Assembly: GCF_025629245.1 (NCBI RefSeq) | Contig: NZ_JANZXN010000014.1 | Span: 376 to 64,375, forward strand | Length of the DNA stretch: 64,000 nt | Direction: 5' to 3' | DNA from: Natronobiforma cellulositropha | GTDB taxonomy: Archaea > Halobacteriota > Halobacteria > Halobacteriales > Natrialbaceae | Shown here: piece after piece, positions 25,879 through 34,013 of the stretch | Numbering within the stretch: the first letter of the stretch is position 1 | Layout of the letters: each line of letters starts with the position of its first letter | The notes under the pieces: model-generated | Told to the model about the DNA's origin: nothing | Database searches by the model: none | What the model saw: the letters and a program-made list of their open reading frames with translations, nothing else | Program-made: the position numbers and the translations under genes

Positions 25879-26460
25879 CTACTCCGGCGGCGAGCCGCCG
25901 TAGCGCATGAAGACGTAGACGAGCGAGAGCGTCGAGATCATGCCCGCGATGCTCGCGATGACGAGCGTCCACGCCGCGTCGGGAACGAGGTCGACCGGGC
26001 CGGTCGCCATCTGGGCCGCGTCCGGGTCGACGATAATTTCGGCCGTCATCTCTGGATGGGGCGTACAGATGTACGGGTACGTACCCTCGACCTCGAAGGT
26101 ATGTTCGTAGGTGTTGCCCTGTCCAGCGAGTTCAGGGTGGCCTTCCCAGTCTGCGCCTTCGGGCTGTGCACCTTGATCCGGAGTCACGTCGTGTTGAATT
26201 TCTCCCTCCCAGACCCACTCGACGGTGGTTCCGGGTTCGATCGTCAGTGAGTCCGGCTCGAAGTAGTTGTCGCCGACGATGACCGTCTCGGTCTGGCCGC
26301 CTTCCTCCTCCTCGCCGTCATCGTCGTCACCGTCGTCACCGTTTTCGTCGTCCTCCTCTGCGAGCGCACCCTGGCTCGCACCGGCCGCCGCGGCGACACC
26401 GGCGCTGCCGACCAGAAAGCCACGTCGCGAGAGTGATTCGTCGTCCTCGAGTGGGTTCAT
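25879..26460 (-). CDS. Halocyanin-like blue copper protein with C-terminal membrane anchor
   Basis: A 193-residue protein. An N-terminal Tat signal (SRRGFLVG, R12-R13) is followed by a strongly acidic linker (residues 35-53) and a plastocyanin-type domain (about 58-150). Type 1 copper ligands are His90, Cys132, His135 and Met138 (ICTPHPEM). A single transmembrane helix at about 160-185 anchors it with the copper domain outside. Such proteins act as small electron carriers. It lacks the lipobox usual in halocyanins, using the helix instead. Confidence 0.88.
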   Translation of the reverse strand: MNPLEDDESLSRRGFLVGSAGVAAAAGASQGALAEEDDENGDDGDDDDGEEEEGGQTETVIVGDNYFEPDSLTIEPGTTVEWVWEGEIQHDVTPDQGAQPEGADWEGHPELAGQGNTYEHTFEVEGTYPYICTPHPEMTAEIIVDPDAAQMATGPVDLVPDAAWTLVIASIAGMISTLSLVYVFMRYGGSPPE

Positions 26461-26606
26461 GGCTGGTCGTTAGAAACGCCCGCTACTGAAATCTTCGGTT
26501 CCGTCGTTCGGATCCGACTCTCGAGTCTCGGCCCGCGAAACCTCCTCGAGCGCCGTCTCCGGTCTCGGCCGGCCAGCTCACACTGGGCTCTCGAGCCGTT
26601 GCGCAC

Positions 26607-27674
26607 CTACAGCGTGTAGTCGTGCTCGCCGTCTTCGCTCTCGAGGAATGCCTCGAGTAACTCGATCACCGCGACGATGTCGTCGACGTGGGCGACCTCG
26701 GTCGGGGTGTGTAGGTAGCGCGTCGGGACGGAGATGGCTCCGACGGGCTTCGCGCCGTGGGCCTGCTGGAAGCCCGCGGTGTCGGTGCCGCCAGCGGGGA
26801 GGATCTCGAGCTGGTAGTCGATCTCCTCGGTCTCGGCGACGGCACGCAGCCGCCGGTGGACCTTCGGGTTGGTGATGACGCTCGAGTCTTTCAGCTTGAT
26901 CGCCGCGCCCTCGCCCAGCCTGGTCACGTACTCACCCGCGTCGAAGCCGGGGACGTCGTTGGCGACGGTCACGTCGAGGGCGATCGCGAGGTCCGGGTCG
27001 ACGTCGACGCCGAGCGCTCGCGCGCCGCGCAGGCCGACCTCCTCCTGGACGGTCGCCGCGAAGTGGATCGTCACGTCGGGATCGTCGATCCGGCGGGCGG
27101 TCTCGAGCATCGCGAAGAGACAGACGCGGTCGTCGAGCGCCTTGCCGGTCACGGTCTCGCCGACGCGCGTGGTCCGCTGCTCGAGCGTCACGAGGTCGCC
27201 GGGTGAGACGCGCGCTTCGGCCTCGTCGGTGGGGAGACCGAGGTCGACGTAAACGTCTTCGACTCTGGCTTTCTTCTCGCGTTCGTCGTCGTCGAGGGTG
27301 TGTGGCGGCGGTGAGCCGATCACGCCGGGGAGGTCGCCCTCGTCGGTGTGGACCGTCACCCGCTGGGCTTTCAACACGCGGGCGTCCCACCCGCCGAGGG
27401 CGTCGAGCTCGAGGAAGCCGAAGCCGTCGTCGTTCCCACGGACGTGGCGGACCATGAAGCCGATCTCGTCCATGTGTGCGCCGACGACGACGGCGTACTC
27501 GGAGGTCCCCTCGAGCGTGCCGACGACGTTGCCCATCGCGTCGGTCTCGACGCGGTCGACCGACGCCTCGAGGTCCTCGACGACGAGCTCGCGGATGCGG
27601 TCCTCGTAGCCGGGAACGCCGCTCGTCTCCGTGAGTTCGACCAGTCGTGAGAGGTCGAACGGAAGCTGTGACAT
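26607..27674 (-). CDS. M42-family zinc aminopeptidase
   Basis: A 355-residue peptidase starting at ATG 27674 (MSQLPFDLSRLVELTETSGV). M42 marks include VVVGAHMDEIGFMV (metal His and Asp), GKALDDRVCLFAML (second metal Asp), VQEEVGLRGA (catalytic Glu pair), AIALDVTVANDVPG and the final histidine-containing YLHTPTEVAH. M42 members form self-compartmentalising tetrahedral aminopeptidases or endoglucanase-like proteins that trim peptides in the cytoplasm. It is monocistronic. Confidence 0.9.
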   Translation of the reverse strand: MSQLPFDLSRLVELTETSGVPGYEDRIRELVVEDLEASVDRVETDAMGNVVGTLEGTSEYAVVVGAHMDEIGFMVRHVRGNDDGFGFLELDALGGWDARVLKAQRVTVHTDEGDLPGVIGSPPPHTLDDDEREKKARVEDVYVDLGLPTDEAEARVSPGDLVTLEQRTTRVGETVTGKALDDRVCLFAMLETARRIDDPDVTIHFAATVQEEVGLRGARALGVDVDPDLAIALDVTVANDVPGFDAGEYVTRLGEGAAIKLKDSSVITNPKVHRRLRAVAETEEIDYQLEILPAGGTDTAGFQQAHGAKPVGAISVPTRYLHTPTEVAHVDDIVAVIELLEAFLESEDGEHDYTL

Positions 27675-28018
27675 ACCCGCCCGTGTGTAGTCGACCGTGA
27701 TAAACACGCGGAATCGTGCGGTTCACGTCGACGGCTGGCAGCGTCGGTACGGCCCGGGGGTGGCAGCGTCGGTACGGTGCGGGGGCTGACAGCCTCGGTG
27801 TTGTTTGAGGGACGACAGCACCGGTGCGAGCTGAGGACCGATTCGAGTCTACCAAACTGTTTGGGGACCATCGGTATCAGTCGGGGAAACCAACGCTTCT
27901 GTGCGGGGGTGAGACGTCCCAGTACCAACGTCCGAGCGTCCGGCCCGGCCGGTCCGCCGTCCCCCTTTTCGATTCTGCCCACCCGGTTACACCGACTGTC
28001 CCGTCGGAGCAATCCCCG
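27675..28018. other. Intergenic region with a short imperfect tandem repeat
   Basis: No credible gene in 344 bases. From about 27734 to 27800 a unit of roughly 26-27 bp (GGCAGCGTCGGTACGG plus a G-rich tail) is repeated about two and a half times. The right part (27940-28010) leads into the plus-strand membrane hydrolase gene and should hold its promoter. Confidence 0.5.
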
Positions 28019-28534
28019 ATGCAGCCGATCGTTCACCTCGCTGTCGGCTACCTCTGTTACGCCGCCGTCGCGCGCTGGCGCTACGAGCGCGTCCCGCGGG
28101 ACGCCCCGGCAGCCGTCGCCATCGTCGGCGCAGCCCTCCCCGACCTGCTCGACAAACCGCTGGCCGCCCTCGGCGTCGTCCCCGTCGGGCGGACGGTCGG
28201 CCACTCGCTGCTGTTCGCGATTCCCCTGCTCGCTGCCGTCTGGCTCCTCGCTCGAGCGAGCGAGCGCGAGACACTCGCCCTCGCGTTCGCCGTCGGCTAC
28301 CTCTCTCACCTCGCGAGCGACGTCCCCTGGCACCTCCTCTCGGGTGACTACGACGAACTCGGCTTCCTGCTCTGGCCGGTCACGCACATGCCCGCCTACA
28401 CCGGCGTCAAGCCACTCGCCAGCGTCGCCGGACTCGAGGTGACGACGCTCTGGCTCGAGGCGGTGATCTTCCTCGCGGGCGTCGCGCTCTGGTGGCACGA
28501 TGGACGGCCCGGACTCGCCCGGTTCTGGCGCTAG
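28019..28534 (+). CDS. YdjM/DUF457-type membrane-bound metal-dependent hydrolase
   Basis: A 171-residue membrane protein starting MQPIVHLAVGYLCYAAVARW. Conserved histidines and aspartates are placed as in the LexA-regulated YdjM family: His6, LPDLLDKP, VGRTVGHSLLF and HLASDVPWHLL. Four to five hydrophobic segments are seen. The family is annotated as putative phospholipase- or hydrolase-like on motif grounds. Its stop overlaps the stop of the P-type ATPase by four bases (convergent). Confidence 0.75.
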   Translation: MQPIVHLAVGYLCYAAVARWRYERVPRDAPAAVAIVGAALPDLLDKPLAALGVVPVGRTVGHSLLFAIPLLAAVWLLARASERETLALAFAVGYLSHLASDVPWHLLSGDYDELGFLLWPVTHMPAYTGVKPLASVAGLEVTTLWLEAVIFLAGVALWWHDGRPGLARFWR

Positions 28535-31032
28535 TCGTCCGGCGTCTCCGGTTCGACCGCGGAGAGGCGCATCGCGTTGCCGGTCACGCCGAGGCTCATC
28601 CCCATGTCGCCGACGACGACCGCGTGGACGATGGTGACGAGACCGAACGGCGTCCCCGCCGCGAGGACAGCCTTGACGGCGAGACTCGAGCCGATGTTCT
28701 GGCGGATGACACGCCCCGCCTGCCGCGAGAGGTCGAACAGGTACGGCAGGCGCGTCAGGTCGTCGCCCATCAGCGCGACGTCCGCGGTCTCGAGGGCGGT
28801 GTCGGTCCCCGCGGCCCCCATCGCGATGCCGACGCTCGCGCTCGCCAGTGCGGGCGCGTCGTTGATGCCGTCGCCGACCATCGCGACCGGGCCGTGTTCG
28901 CGCTCGAGGCGTTCGATCCACTCGAGTTTCTCCTCGGGGAGCAGTCCGGCGTGGTACGCCTCGATACCGACGGCCGAGGCGATGGCCCGCGCGGTCCCCT
29001 CGTTGTCGCCGGTGAGCATGACGGTCTCGATGCCCGCCGCCTCGAGTTTCGCGACCGTCCACGCCGCCTCCGGGCGGACCTGGTCGGCGACGGCGAGCAG
29101 GCCGAGCGGGCGCGCTTCGGTGCCGACGAGGACGACCGTCTTCCCCTCGTCCTCGAGCGCCGGGACGACCGACGAGAGCAGGTCGAGACACGCCCCCCGC
29201 GAGCAGCGCTCGTCCGTGGTGTGCGCTCCCGCCAGCACCTGCCCGCCGTCGGTCGCGTGAACGTGCGAGAGGTCGGGACCCTCGAGGTTGGCGAACAGCC
29301 CCGGCTTGCCGACGTAGTGGGTGACGCCGTCGAGGTCTGCGCGCACGCCCCGTCCCGTCAGCGCCTCGAACCCGTCGACGCTGATCTCCTCGCCGATGCC
29401 GCGGTCGTCTGCCGCGGCGACGACCGCCTCACCGATCGGGTGCTCGCTCCGGCGTTCGATCGCCGCCGCGCGGGCGAGTACCGTCTCCTCGTCGGTCCCG
29501 TCGAGGGCGACGACGTCCGTCACGCGCAACTCGCCGGTGGTCAGCGTGCCGGTCTTGTCGATGGCGAGGACGCGGCTCTCACCGGCGGTCTCGAGGTGGC
29601 GACCACCTCTGATCAGTACGCCGTTTCGCGCGGCGCTCGTCAGCCCCGAGACGACGCTCACCGGTGTCGAGATGACGAGCGCACAGGGACAGGCGACGAC
29701 GAGCAGCGCGAGTCCACGCAGGAACCAGGTGTTCCAGTCTCCGCCGCCGGCGAGCGGCGGCACCACGGCCAGGGTGAGTGCAGCGAGGACCACGACGGGC
29801 GTGTAGACGCGCGCGAACCGGTCGACGAACTGTTCGCGCTCGGTCCGCTCGCGTGTCGCCTCCTCGACGGTGCGCACGATCCGGGCGACCGTCGACTCGC
29901 GCGAATCGCTCGTCACCTCGATCTCGAGGTAGCCCGACTCGGCGATCGTTCCGGCGTAGACCTCACTGCCTTCGGAAACGTCGACGGGGACGCTCTCGCC
30001 GGTGATCGGGGCCTGGTCGACCGAACTCGCCCCCGACCGAACCACACCGTCGGCCGGGAGTTTCTCGCCGGGGCGGACGACGACGAGGTCGCCGACCTCG
30101 AGCGCCGAGACGGGGACGTGCGCCTCGTCGCCGTCGGCCCGCCGAACCGTCGCCGTCTCCGGTGAGAGCGCCAGTAACTCGCGCAGCGAGTCTCGCGCCC
30201 GGTCCATCGAGTAGCGCTCGAGCAACTGGGCGACGCTGAAGAGCACGGCGAGCATCGCGCCCTCGAAGGGGTGGCCGGTGAGCACGGAGCCGACGATACC
30301 CGCGCTCATCAGGAAGTCGATGTCGAGGCTCAGGTTCCGCGCCGAGTAGAGACCGTTGCGCAGGATCGGCGTGCCGGCGAGGGCGATTGCCACGAGAAAG
30401 CACAGGTCGGAGACGGACACCGCCCCGGCGGGCGCGAGCGTGAACGCGACCGCGTTTGCCGACGGGACGAGGAAGTGTACGGCCATGCCGACGGCGAGCG
30501 CGATCCCACCGAGGAGCGTCGCAATCGCGCGTCTGCTCCGCAGAATCGGTGCCGACGGAGCGAGTCGGGTCTCCGTTCGCTCCTCGAGTACCGACGCCTC
30601 GTAGCCGGCCGACCCCACCGCCTCACAGAGCGTGCGCTCGTCGACCGGCTCTCCGAGCGTGACCTCGACGCGCCCGGTCGCCGGGTGTGTCTCGACTCCT
30701 TCGACGCCCGGCACGCCCTCGAGCGCTCGCTCGACGTTCCTCGCACACGACGCACAGTCCATCTCGGGTACCGAGAGGTCGACTCGCGAGGCGGGCATCT
30801 CGACGGCGTAGCCCGCAGCCTCGACGCGTTCGCGTACCATCCCGCTCGAGACGCTCGCGTCGGTGTACACCACGAGCCTCGCGCTGGCGACGTGTGCCTC
30901 GGCGTCGTCGACGCCGTCGAGTGTCTCGACGCCCTTCGTCACTTTCCCGGCACAGGAAGCACAGTCCATCTCGGGGACGCGAAACTCGAGCGTCCGCGCC
31001 CCGCCATCCGTCGAATCCGTTCGCCGCACCAT
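28531..31032 (-). CDS. P1B-type ATPase for Zn/Cd/Pb export
   Basis: An 833-residue heavy-metal pump. Two N-terminal HMA domains carry MDCASC pairs (Cys24/27 and Cys93/96). The core has TGES at 344-347, the membrane metal motif CPC at 448-450, the phosphorylated Asp492 in DKTGTLT, the SEHP motif and GDGINDAP. The last transmembrane segments contain AVKAV and DMGMSLGVTGNAMRL, the Lys and Asp-x-Gly pattern of P1B-2 pumps that prefer Zn, Cd or Pb over Cu. It should expel these ions across the cell membrane. The HTH_10 regulator gene lies upstream on the same strand, 113 bp away, and is a candidate controller. Confidence 0.92.
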   Translation of the reverse strand: MVRRTDSTDGGARTLEFRVPEMDCASCAGKVTKGVETLDGVDDAEAHVASARLVVYTDASVSSGMVRERVEAAGYAVEMPASRVDLSVPEMDCASCARNVERALEGVPGVEGVETHPATGRVEVTLGEPVDERTLCEAVGSAGYEASVLEERTETRLAPSAPILRSRRAIATLLGGIALAVGMAVHFLVPSANAVAFTLAPAGAVSVSDLCFLVAIALAGTPILRNGLYSARNLSLDIDFLMSAGIVGSVLTGHPFEGAMLAVLFSVAQLLERYSMDRARDSLRELLALSPETATVRRADGDEAHVPVSALEVGDLVVVRPGEKLPADGVVRSGASSVDQAPITGESVPVDVSEGSEVYAGTIAESGYLEIEVTSDSRESTVARIVRTVEEATRERTEREQFVDRFARVYTPVVVLAALTLAVVPPLAGGGDWNTWFLRGLALLVVACPCALVISTPVSVVSGLTSAARNGVLIRGGRHLETAGESRVLAIDKTGTLTTGELRVTDVVALDGTDEETVLARAAAIERRSEHPIGEAVVAAADDRGIGEEISVDGFEALTGRGVRADLDGVTHYVGKPGLFANLEGPDLSHVHATDGGQVLAGAHTTDERCSRGACLDLLSSVVPALEDEGKTVVLVGTEARPLGLLAVADQVRPEAAWTVAKLEAAGIETVMLTGDNEGTARAIASAVGIEAYHAGLLPEEKLEWIERLEREHGPVAMVGDGINDAPALASASVGIAMGAAGTDTALETADVALMGDDLTRLPYLFDLSRQAGRVIRQNIGSSLAVKAVLAAGTPFGLVTIVHAVVVGDMGMSLGVTGNAMRLSAVEPETPDD

Positions 31033-31145
31033 CTGTCTCTGTGCGATCTAGCAGCCGCGGCCGGATACAGGTTATTTGGCGCACGCCAACTCACAGTTCG
31101 TCACCGGCCACGAGCGGTCGCTGGCGCGGCGGTCCCCGCCGGCCG

Positions 31146-31886
31146 TCACCGCGTCGCGGCGAGTGACTCGAGTGCGTCGGCTTCGACGAACGCCGTCGCG
31201 AGCGCGGCTTCTGCACGGCGCAGCCGGTAGGAGAGCGTCGAGCGGGGCACCGCGAGCGTGTCGGCGAGTTCCGAGAGGTCGGTCCGACGCGGTGTCTCGT
31301 AGTAGCCGTGCTCGACGGCGGCGTGGAGTGCCCGGCGCTGCTCCTCTGGAAGGTCCTCTCGCTCGTCGCTCGTCCGTTCCGGATCGAGTTCGGTCAGCCT
31401 GAGCATCTCCATGCCCGCACACTCGCCGACCTCCTCGCCGAGTGCGTCGAAGAAGGTGTAGACTGGCGTCTCGCTCGGGAGGACGATCCGCCAGCGGTAG
31501 CGACGGCGCTCGCGGTCGGTCTCGAAGAGCAGGCCCTCACCGAGGTGCTCGAGGGCGACGTGAGGGACCGACGTACAGGCGTCGGTGCGCTCCCAGTAGG
31601 TGTAGACGACGAGCGTATCCGCCGAGCGGTCGAGCACCTCCGTCTCGCAGTCGGCCCCACAGTCGTCTTTGACGAGACAGTCGGCACAGTAGGCGGGCGT
31701 CTCGTAGGCCCGCTCGAGCGCCTCGAGCGCCTCCTGCGACCCGGTCGCGTGGTCGACCCGCCAGAGGCTCTCGGGGGTGACGTGACACGACAGGGAGCGG
31801 ATCGTCGCAGCCGGATACGCCTCGAGGACGTCGGCGACCGAGTCGGTCCCGGGTTCGTACTCGAGGGCGAAGACGAACTCTCGCAT
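31146..31886 (-). CDS. Cysteine-rich HTH_10 (Bat-like) transcriptional regulator
   Basis: A 246-residue protein starting at ATG 31886 (MREFVFALEYEPGTDSVADV). The C-terminal 60 residues are the HTH_10 domain (RRALHAAVEHGYYETPRRTD, LAVPRSTLSYRLRRAEAALA). The middle has a cysteine cluster within YCADCLVKDDCGADCE, four cysteines in 13 residues, well suited to bind a metal or Fe-S cluster. It lies immediately upstream of the Zn/Cd ATPase on the same strand. That it senses metal and controls the pump is inference. A much longer frame runs upstream into the insertion sequence but has no family similarity. Confidence 0.85.
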   Translation of the reverse strand: MREFVFALEYEPGTDSVADVLEAYPAATIRSLSCHVTPESLWRVDHATGSQEALEALERAYETPAYCADCLVKDDCGADCETEVLDRSADTLVVYTYWERTDACTSVPHVALEHLGEGLLFETDRERRRYRWRIVLPSETPVYTFFDALGEEVGECAGMEMLRLTELDPERTSDEREDLPEEQRRALHAAVEHGYYETPRRTDLSELADTLAVPRSTLSYRLRRAEAALATAFVEADALESLAATR

Positions 31887-31981
31887 GGCTCTCGAGAGGG
31901 TCTCGAGAGGCAAAGGGTTCCCGCTCGGCGCACGGAAGCGGGTTCTTTCTCGCTCGAGCACGTCCGTTCGCCACCGACGCG

Positions 31982-32026
31982 ATGTACGCCGTGACCTCGT
32001 GGCTGGGCGGTCTGTGGGCGTTCTAC
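31982..32026 (+). pseudogene. 5' fragment of a small membrane protein gene, split by the IS605-type element
   Basis: From ATG 31982 the frame reads MYAVTSWLGGLWAFY and then runs into the left end of the insertion sequence. Joining base 32026 directly to base 34177 restores an open frame with the 3' fragment: the fusion GLWAFY-LEYTHRPVHTAASA is in phase and has plausible composition. The intact gene would code for about 172 residues. The Bat-like regulator is divergent to the left. Confidence 0.65.
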
Positions 32027-32045
32027 AGAGAAAACAAGGCGAGTG

Positions 32046-32066
32046 CCTCGGGGCTTGACCCCGAGG
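32046..32066. repeat. Left-end hairpin of the IS605-type element
   Basis: Perfect 8-bp stem CCTCGGGG / CCCCGAGG with loop CTTGA, 19 nt inside the inferred left boundary. Identical to the right-end hairpin and in the same orientation. Confidence 0.8.
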
Positions 32067-32079
32067 GTGAAGCCGACAC

Positions 32080-32586
32080 TTAGACGTGTTCTGTCCGCTC
32101 GATGTACCGCTCAATCGTTTCTGTTGAGACTGTTCCTGCCGTTCCGATGTAGTACCACTGTTCCCAGAATCCACCACCCCACAGATACTCCTCCAAGAAC
32201 GACTCGTGCTGTTCCCACATCTCCCGCGCCGTGATGCTCTTGACAGTTCGTACAATCTCGCTCGGGGCGTGTCGTTCGAGAATCTCTGATTCTCGTGATG
32301 ACGAAAGACTTCGTCTTTCGAACCACTTCGGATGGGCTGACAAGAACAGGTGTACGTGGTCGGGTGAGATGTGGAGTCGTTCGAGAGACACAGTCTCTCG
32401 TGATCCCGAAAATCTACGATTTTCGGACGACGACAGTATCCCGTAATCGTACTCGTCGCACACGTTGCGAAAACTCGCTTCCAGCGAATCCTCGATGGGT
32501 TCGAGAATCGAGTGGCGGTATTTCGGACACCACACGAAGTGGTAGTTGACGTTGTACACCGTGTGATTCGACCGCTTCTCGCCCAT
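32080..32586 (-). CDS. tnpA: IS200-type Y1 transposase TnpA carrying two in-frame palindromic inserts
   Basis: A 168-residue HUH transposase. It starts MGEKRSNHTVYNVNYHFVWC, has the metal-binding HUH pair in SPDHVHLFL, and ends with the helix STETIERYIERTEHV that should hold the nucleophilic tyrosine. IS200-type TnpA proteins are usually about 130-135 residues. Here two inserts of 18 residues each are present: residues 53-70 (reading SSENRRFSGSRETVSLER, just before the HUH motif) and residues 89-106 (reading FERRSLSSSRESEILERH). Both come from copies of one palindromic element, and subtraction gives 132 residues. The inserts flank the active site, so activity is doubtful. Confidence 0.88.
   Translation of the reverse strand: MGEKRSNHTVYNVNYHFVWCPKYRHSILEPIEDSLEASFRNVCDEYDYGILSSSENRRFSGSRETVSLERLHISPDHVHLFLSAHPKWFERRSLSSSRESEILERHAPSEIVRTVKSITAREMWEQHESFLEEYLWGGGFWEQWYYIGTAGTVSTETIERYIERTEHV
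32269..32322 (-). repeat. Palindromic insert, copy A (inside tnpA)
   Basis: A 54-bp in-frame insert of two perfect 19-nt hairpins (stems of 8 bp, loops of 3 nt) at 32277-32295 and 32302-32320, joined by a 6-nt spacer TGATGA. Stems are CGAGAATC/GATTCTCG and CGAAAGAC/GTCTTTCG. It is in the opposite orientation to copies B and C. Read in the tnpA frame it adds 18 codons without a stop. Confidence 0.85.
32377..32430 (+). repeat. Palindromic insert, copy B (inside tnpA)
   Basis: A 54-bp insert with hairpins at 32382-32400 (CGAGAGAC/GTCTCTCG) and 32407-32425 (CGAAAATC/GATTTTCG), spacer TGATCC. The outer flanks TCGTTCG and CGGACGA extend the overall dyad. The stem has compensated changes relative to copy C (both arms carry GAGAGAC/GTCTCTC instead of GAAAGAC/GTCTTTC), so pairing is preserved. 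Confidence 0.85.
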
Positions 32587-32639
32587 ATCGAACCCACTCC
32601 ACCAACACAGTTAAGTATATCCAAAATATATACATAGGT
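32587..32639. promoter_or_regulatory. Divergent promoter region between tnpA and the DUF2080 gene
   Basis: A 53-bp AT-rich gap holding TTAAGTATATCC and AAAATATATACATAGG. These supply TATA-like boxes for the two divergent units, so both transcripts would have short leaders. Confidence 0.5.
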
Positions 32640-32795
32640 ATGGTGAATCGCTTTGAAATCGACGGCGAGGAAGTTCTCGACGGTGAGGTCAAACCGTTCG
32701 GGAACAGTGCCCACGTCACCGTTCCTAAACGCTGGCGTGGGGCCGACGTGAAAGTCGTCCGAACCTCAGAACCCGCCAAACAAGACGAAGAATGA
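32640..32795 (+). CDS. DUF2080-family transposase-associated protein
   Basis: A 51-residue protein, MVNRFEIDGEEVLDGEVKPF then GNSAHVTVPKRWRGADVKVV. The VKPFGNSAHVTVPKRWRG core is the mark of DUF2080 proteins, small AbrB-like accessories carried next to tnpB in haloarchaeal IS605/IS1341 elements. They probably bind DNA and may control transposase expression. Its stop codon overlaps an ATG (32792-32794) that is the likely original start of tnpB. Confidence 0.85.
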   Translation: MVNRFEIDGEEVLDGEVKPFGNSAHVTVPKRWRGADVKVVRTSEPAKQDEE

Positions 32796-32826
32796 CAGGC
32801 TCACAGGCTCACAGGCTCACAGGCTC
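32795..32826 (+). repeat. Four perfect 8-bp tandem repeats at the tnpB start
   Basis: ACAGGCTC repeated four times, directly after the ATG at 32792-32794. Because 8 is not a multiple of three, copy number sets the tnpB frame. With four copies the ATG frame ends after 24 codons at TGA 32864-32866. With two or five copies ATG would read straight into tnpB, beginning MTGSQAL and reaching VKTLDFQLNIQSDN. Confidence 0.9.
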
Positions 32827-32879
32827 TCGTCAAGACTCTGGACTTCCAACTCAACATCCAGAGTGACAACAAGAGCCTG

Positions 32880-34013
32880 TTGTACGACGCCACGCTCGAA
32901 GCCCGCTCGGTGTACAACGAAACCATCCGTCTCGCCAAAGAAGGTGTGGACTGGAATACGATTCCCGACCGCGTGGCAGACGACGCCAACCTCGTGAAGA
33001 ACACGACTCAGCGCGTTGTCGCCAAGGCTCTCGGAGCGATGGAGAACTACTACGAGTACGACGACTTCGGGCTCCCGAGCCACACCAAGGACGGTGCGTA
33101 CCCGCTTCGTGCGAACTACGAGGAGGGGTACAATTTGTCGCTCACCGACGATGGCAACGTGGCGTTCCGAATCAGCGCGAAACCGTACAACCACGTCAAG
33201 GGCGTCCTCGAAGGGAGTGACGCTCACCTCGATATTCTCCAGACCGCACTCGAAAGTGACGAGTGGAAGATTGGGACGGCGGAGGCCCTGTTCCACAACG
33301 ACACTCCTGAGTTGCACGTCAACGTCACCAACACCGGACAAACAGTTCGGGACAAGCAGGACTCACGGACGGTTGTCGGCGTGGACGTGAATGAGGACAA
33401 CGTGGCTCTCACCGCACTCTCCGAGGGTGGCGTCGAGGACTCGTTGGTCATCGACTTCCCCGAAATCAAGTTCGAGCGCCACCGCTACTTCACGATGCGG
33501 AAGCGCGTGCAGAACGCCGGGAAAGACAGCATCCACGACACGTTGGAAGGGCGCGAAGAACGGTTTGTCCGCGACCGACTCCACAAGGTATCTCGGCACA
33601 TCGTGGAGTGGGGCCAACAGTTCGAGAAGCCGTGCATCGTCTTTGAAGACCTCAAAGAGATGCGCGACAGTATCGACTACGGCACGCGAATGAACCGACG
33701 CTTGCACCGCCTCCCGTTCCGCGCCCTACAGTTCTATACGTCGTACAAGGCGTCGTTCAAGGGCATCCCGACCTCGTGGATTGACCCTGCGTACACGAGC
33801 CAGCGGTGTCCGATGTGCGGACATACGGAACGTGCGAACCGTCACAAGAAGCGGTTCAAGTGCAAAGACTGTGGTCATCAAGACCACAGCGACCGTGGTG
33901 CAAGCGTTAACATCGCCGTGAAAGGCGTGAAGAAACTCGATTGGAATGTGCCTGCTCTCAACAGTCTTCCCGTTGTTCGGAAGGTGTCGTTCGAAAGACG
34001 GAGTCTTTCGTGA
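32880..34013 (+). CDS. tnpB: TnpB RNA-guided nuclease, out of frame at its start and truncated at its end
   Basis: A 377-residue open frame from TTG 32880. The in-frame sequence just upstream (VKTLDFQLNIQSDNKS) is the normal TnpB N-terminal strand but has no start codon, because of the 8-bp repeat tract. RuvC residues look intact: Asp in VVGVDVNED, Glu in IVFEDLKEM and Asp in HSDRGASVNIA. The zinc finger (RCPMCG, KCKDCG) is also present. The frame stops at TGA 34011-34013, which lies inside palindromic insert copy C. Without that insert the frame would continue from codon CGA 34041 to TAA 34134-34136 and end RGYQADGRMGVSD. TTG initiation is possible but would drop the first strand; the gene may be off in this strain. 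Confidence 0.85.
   Translation: MYDATLEARSVYNETIRLAKEGVDWNTIPDRVADDANLVKNTTQRVVAKALGAMENYYEYDDFGLPSHTKDGAYPLRANYEEGYNLSLTDDGNVAFRISAKPYNHVKGVLEGSDAHLDILQTALESDEWKIGTAEALFHNDTPELHVNVTNTGQTVRDKQDSRTVVGVDVNEDNVALTALSEGGVEDSLVIDFPEIKFERHRYFTMRKRVQNAGKDSIHDTLEGREERFVRDRLHKVSRHIVEWGQQFEKPCIVFEDLKEMRDSIDYGTRMNRRLHRLPFRALQFYTSYKASFKGIPTSWIDPAYTSQRCPMCGHTERANRHKKRFKCKDCGHQDHSDRGASVNIAVKGVKKLDWNVPALNSLPVVRKVSFERRSLS

Noticed and set aside
27371-29191. A 606-codon minus-strand frame across three genes
   Set aside because: Arg-rich shadow translation overlapping the M42, hydrolase and ATPase genes in other frames.
31146-32714. A 522-codon minus-strand frame covering the HTH_10 regulator and most of tnpA
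   Set aside because: Only the part from ATG 31886 has family similarity. The upstream part is the antisense or shifted frame of tnpA and the insertion sequence end.
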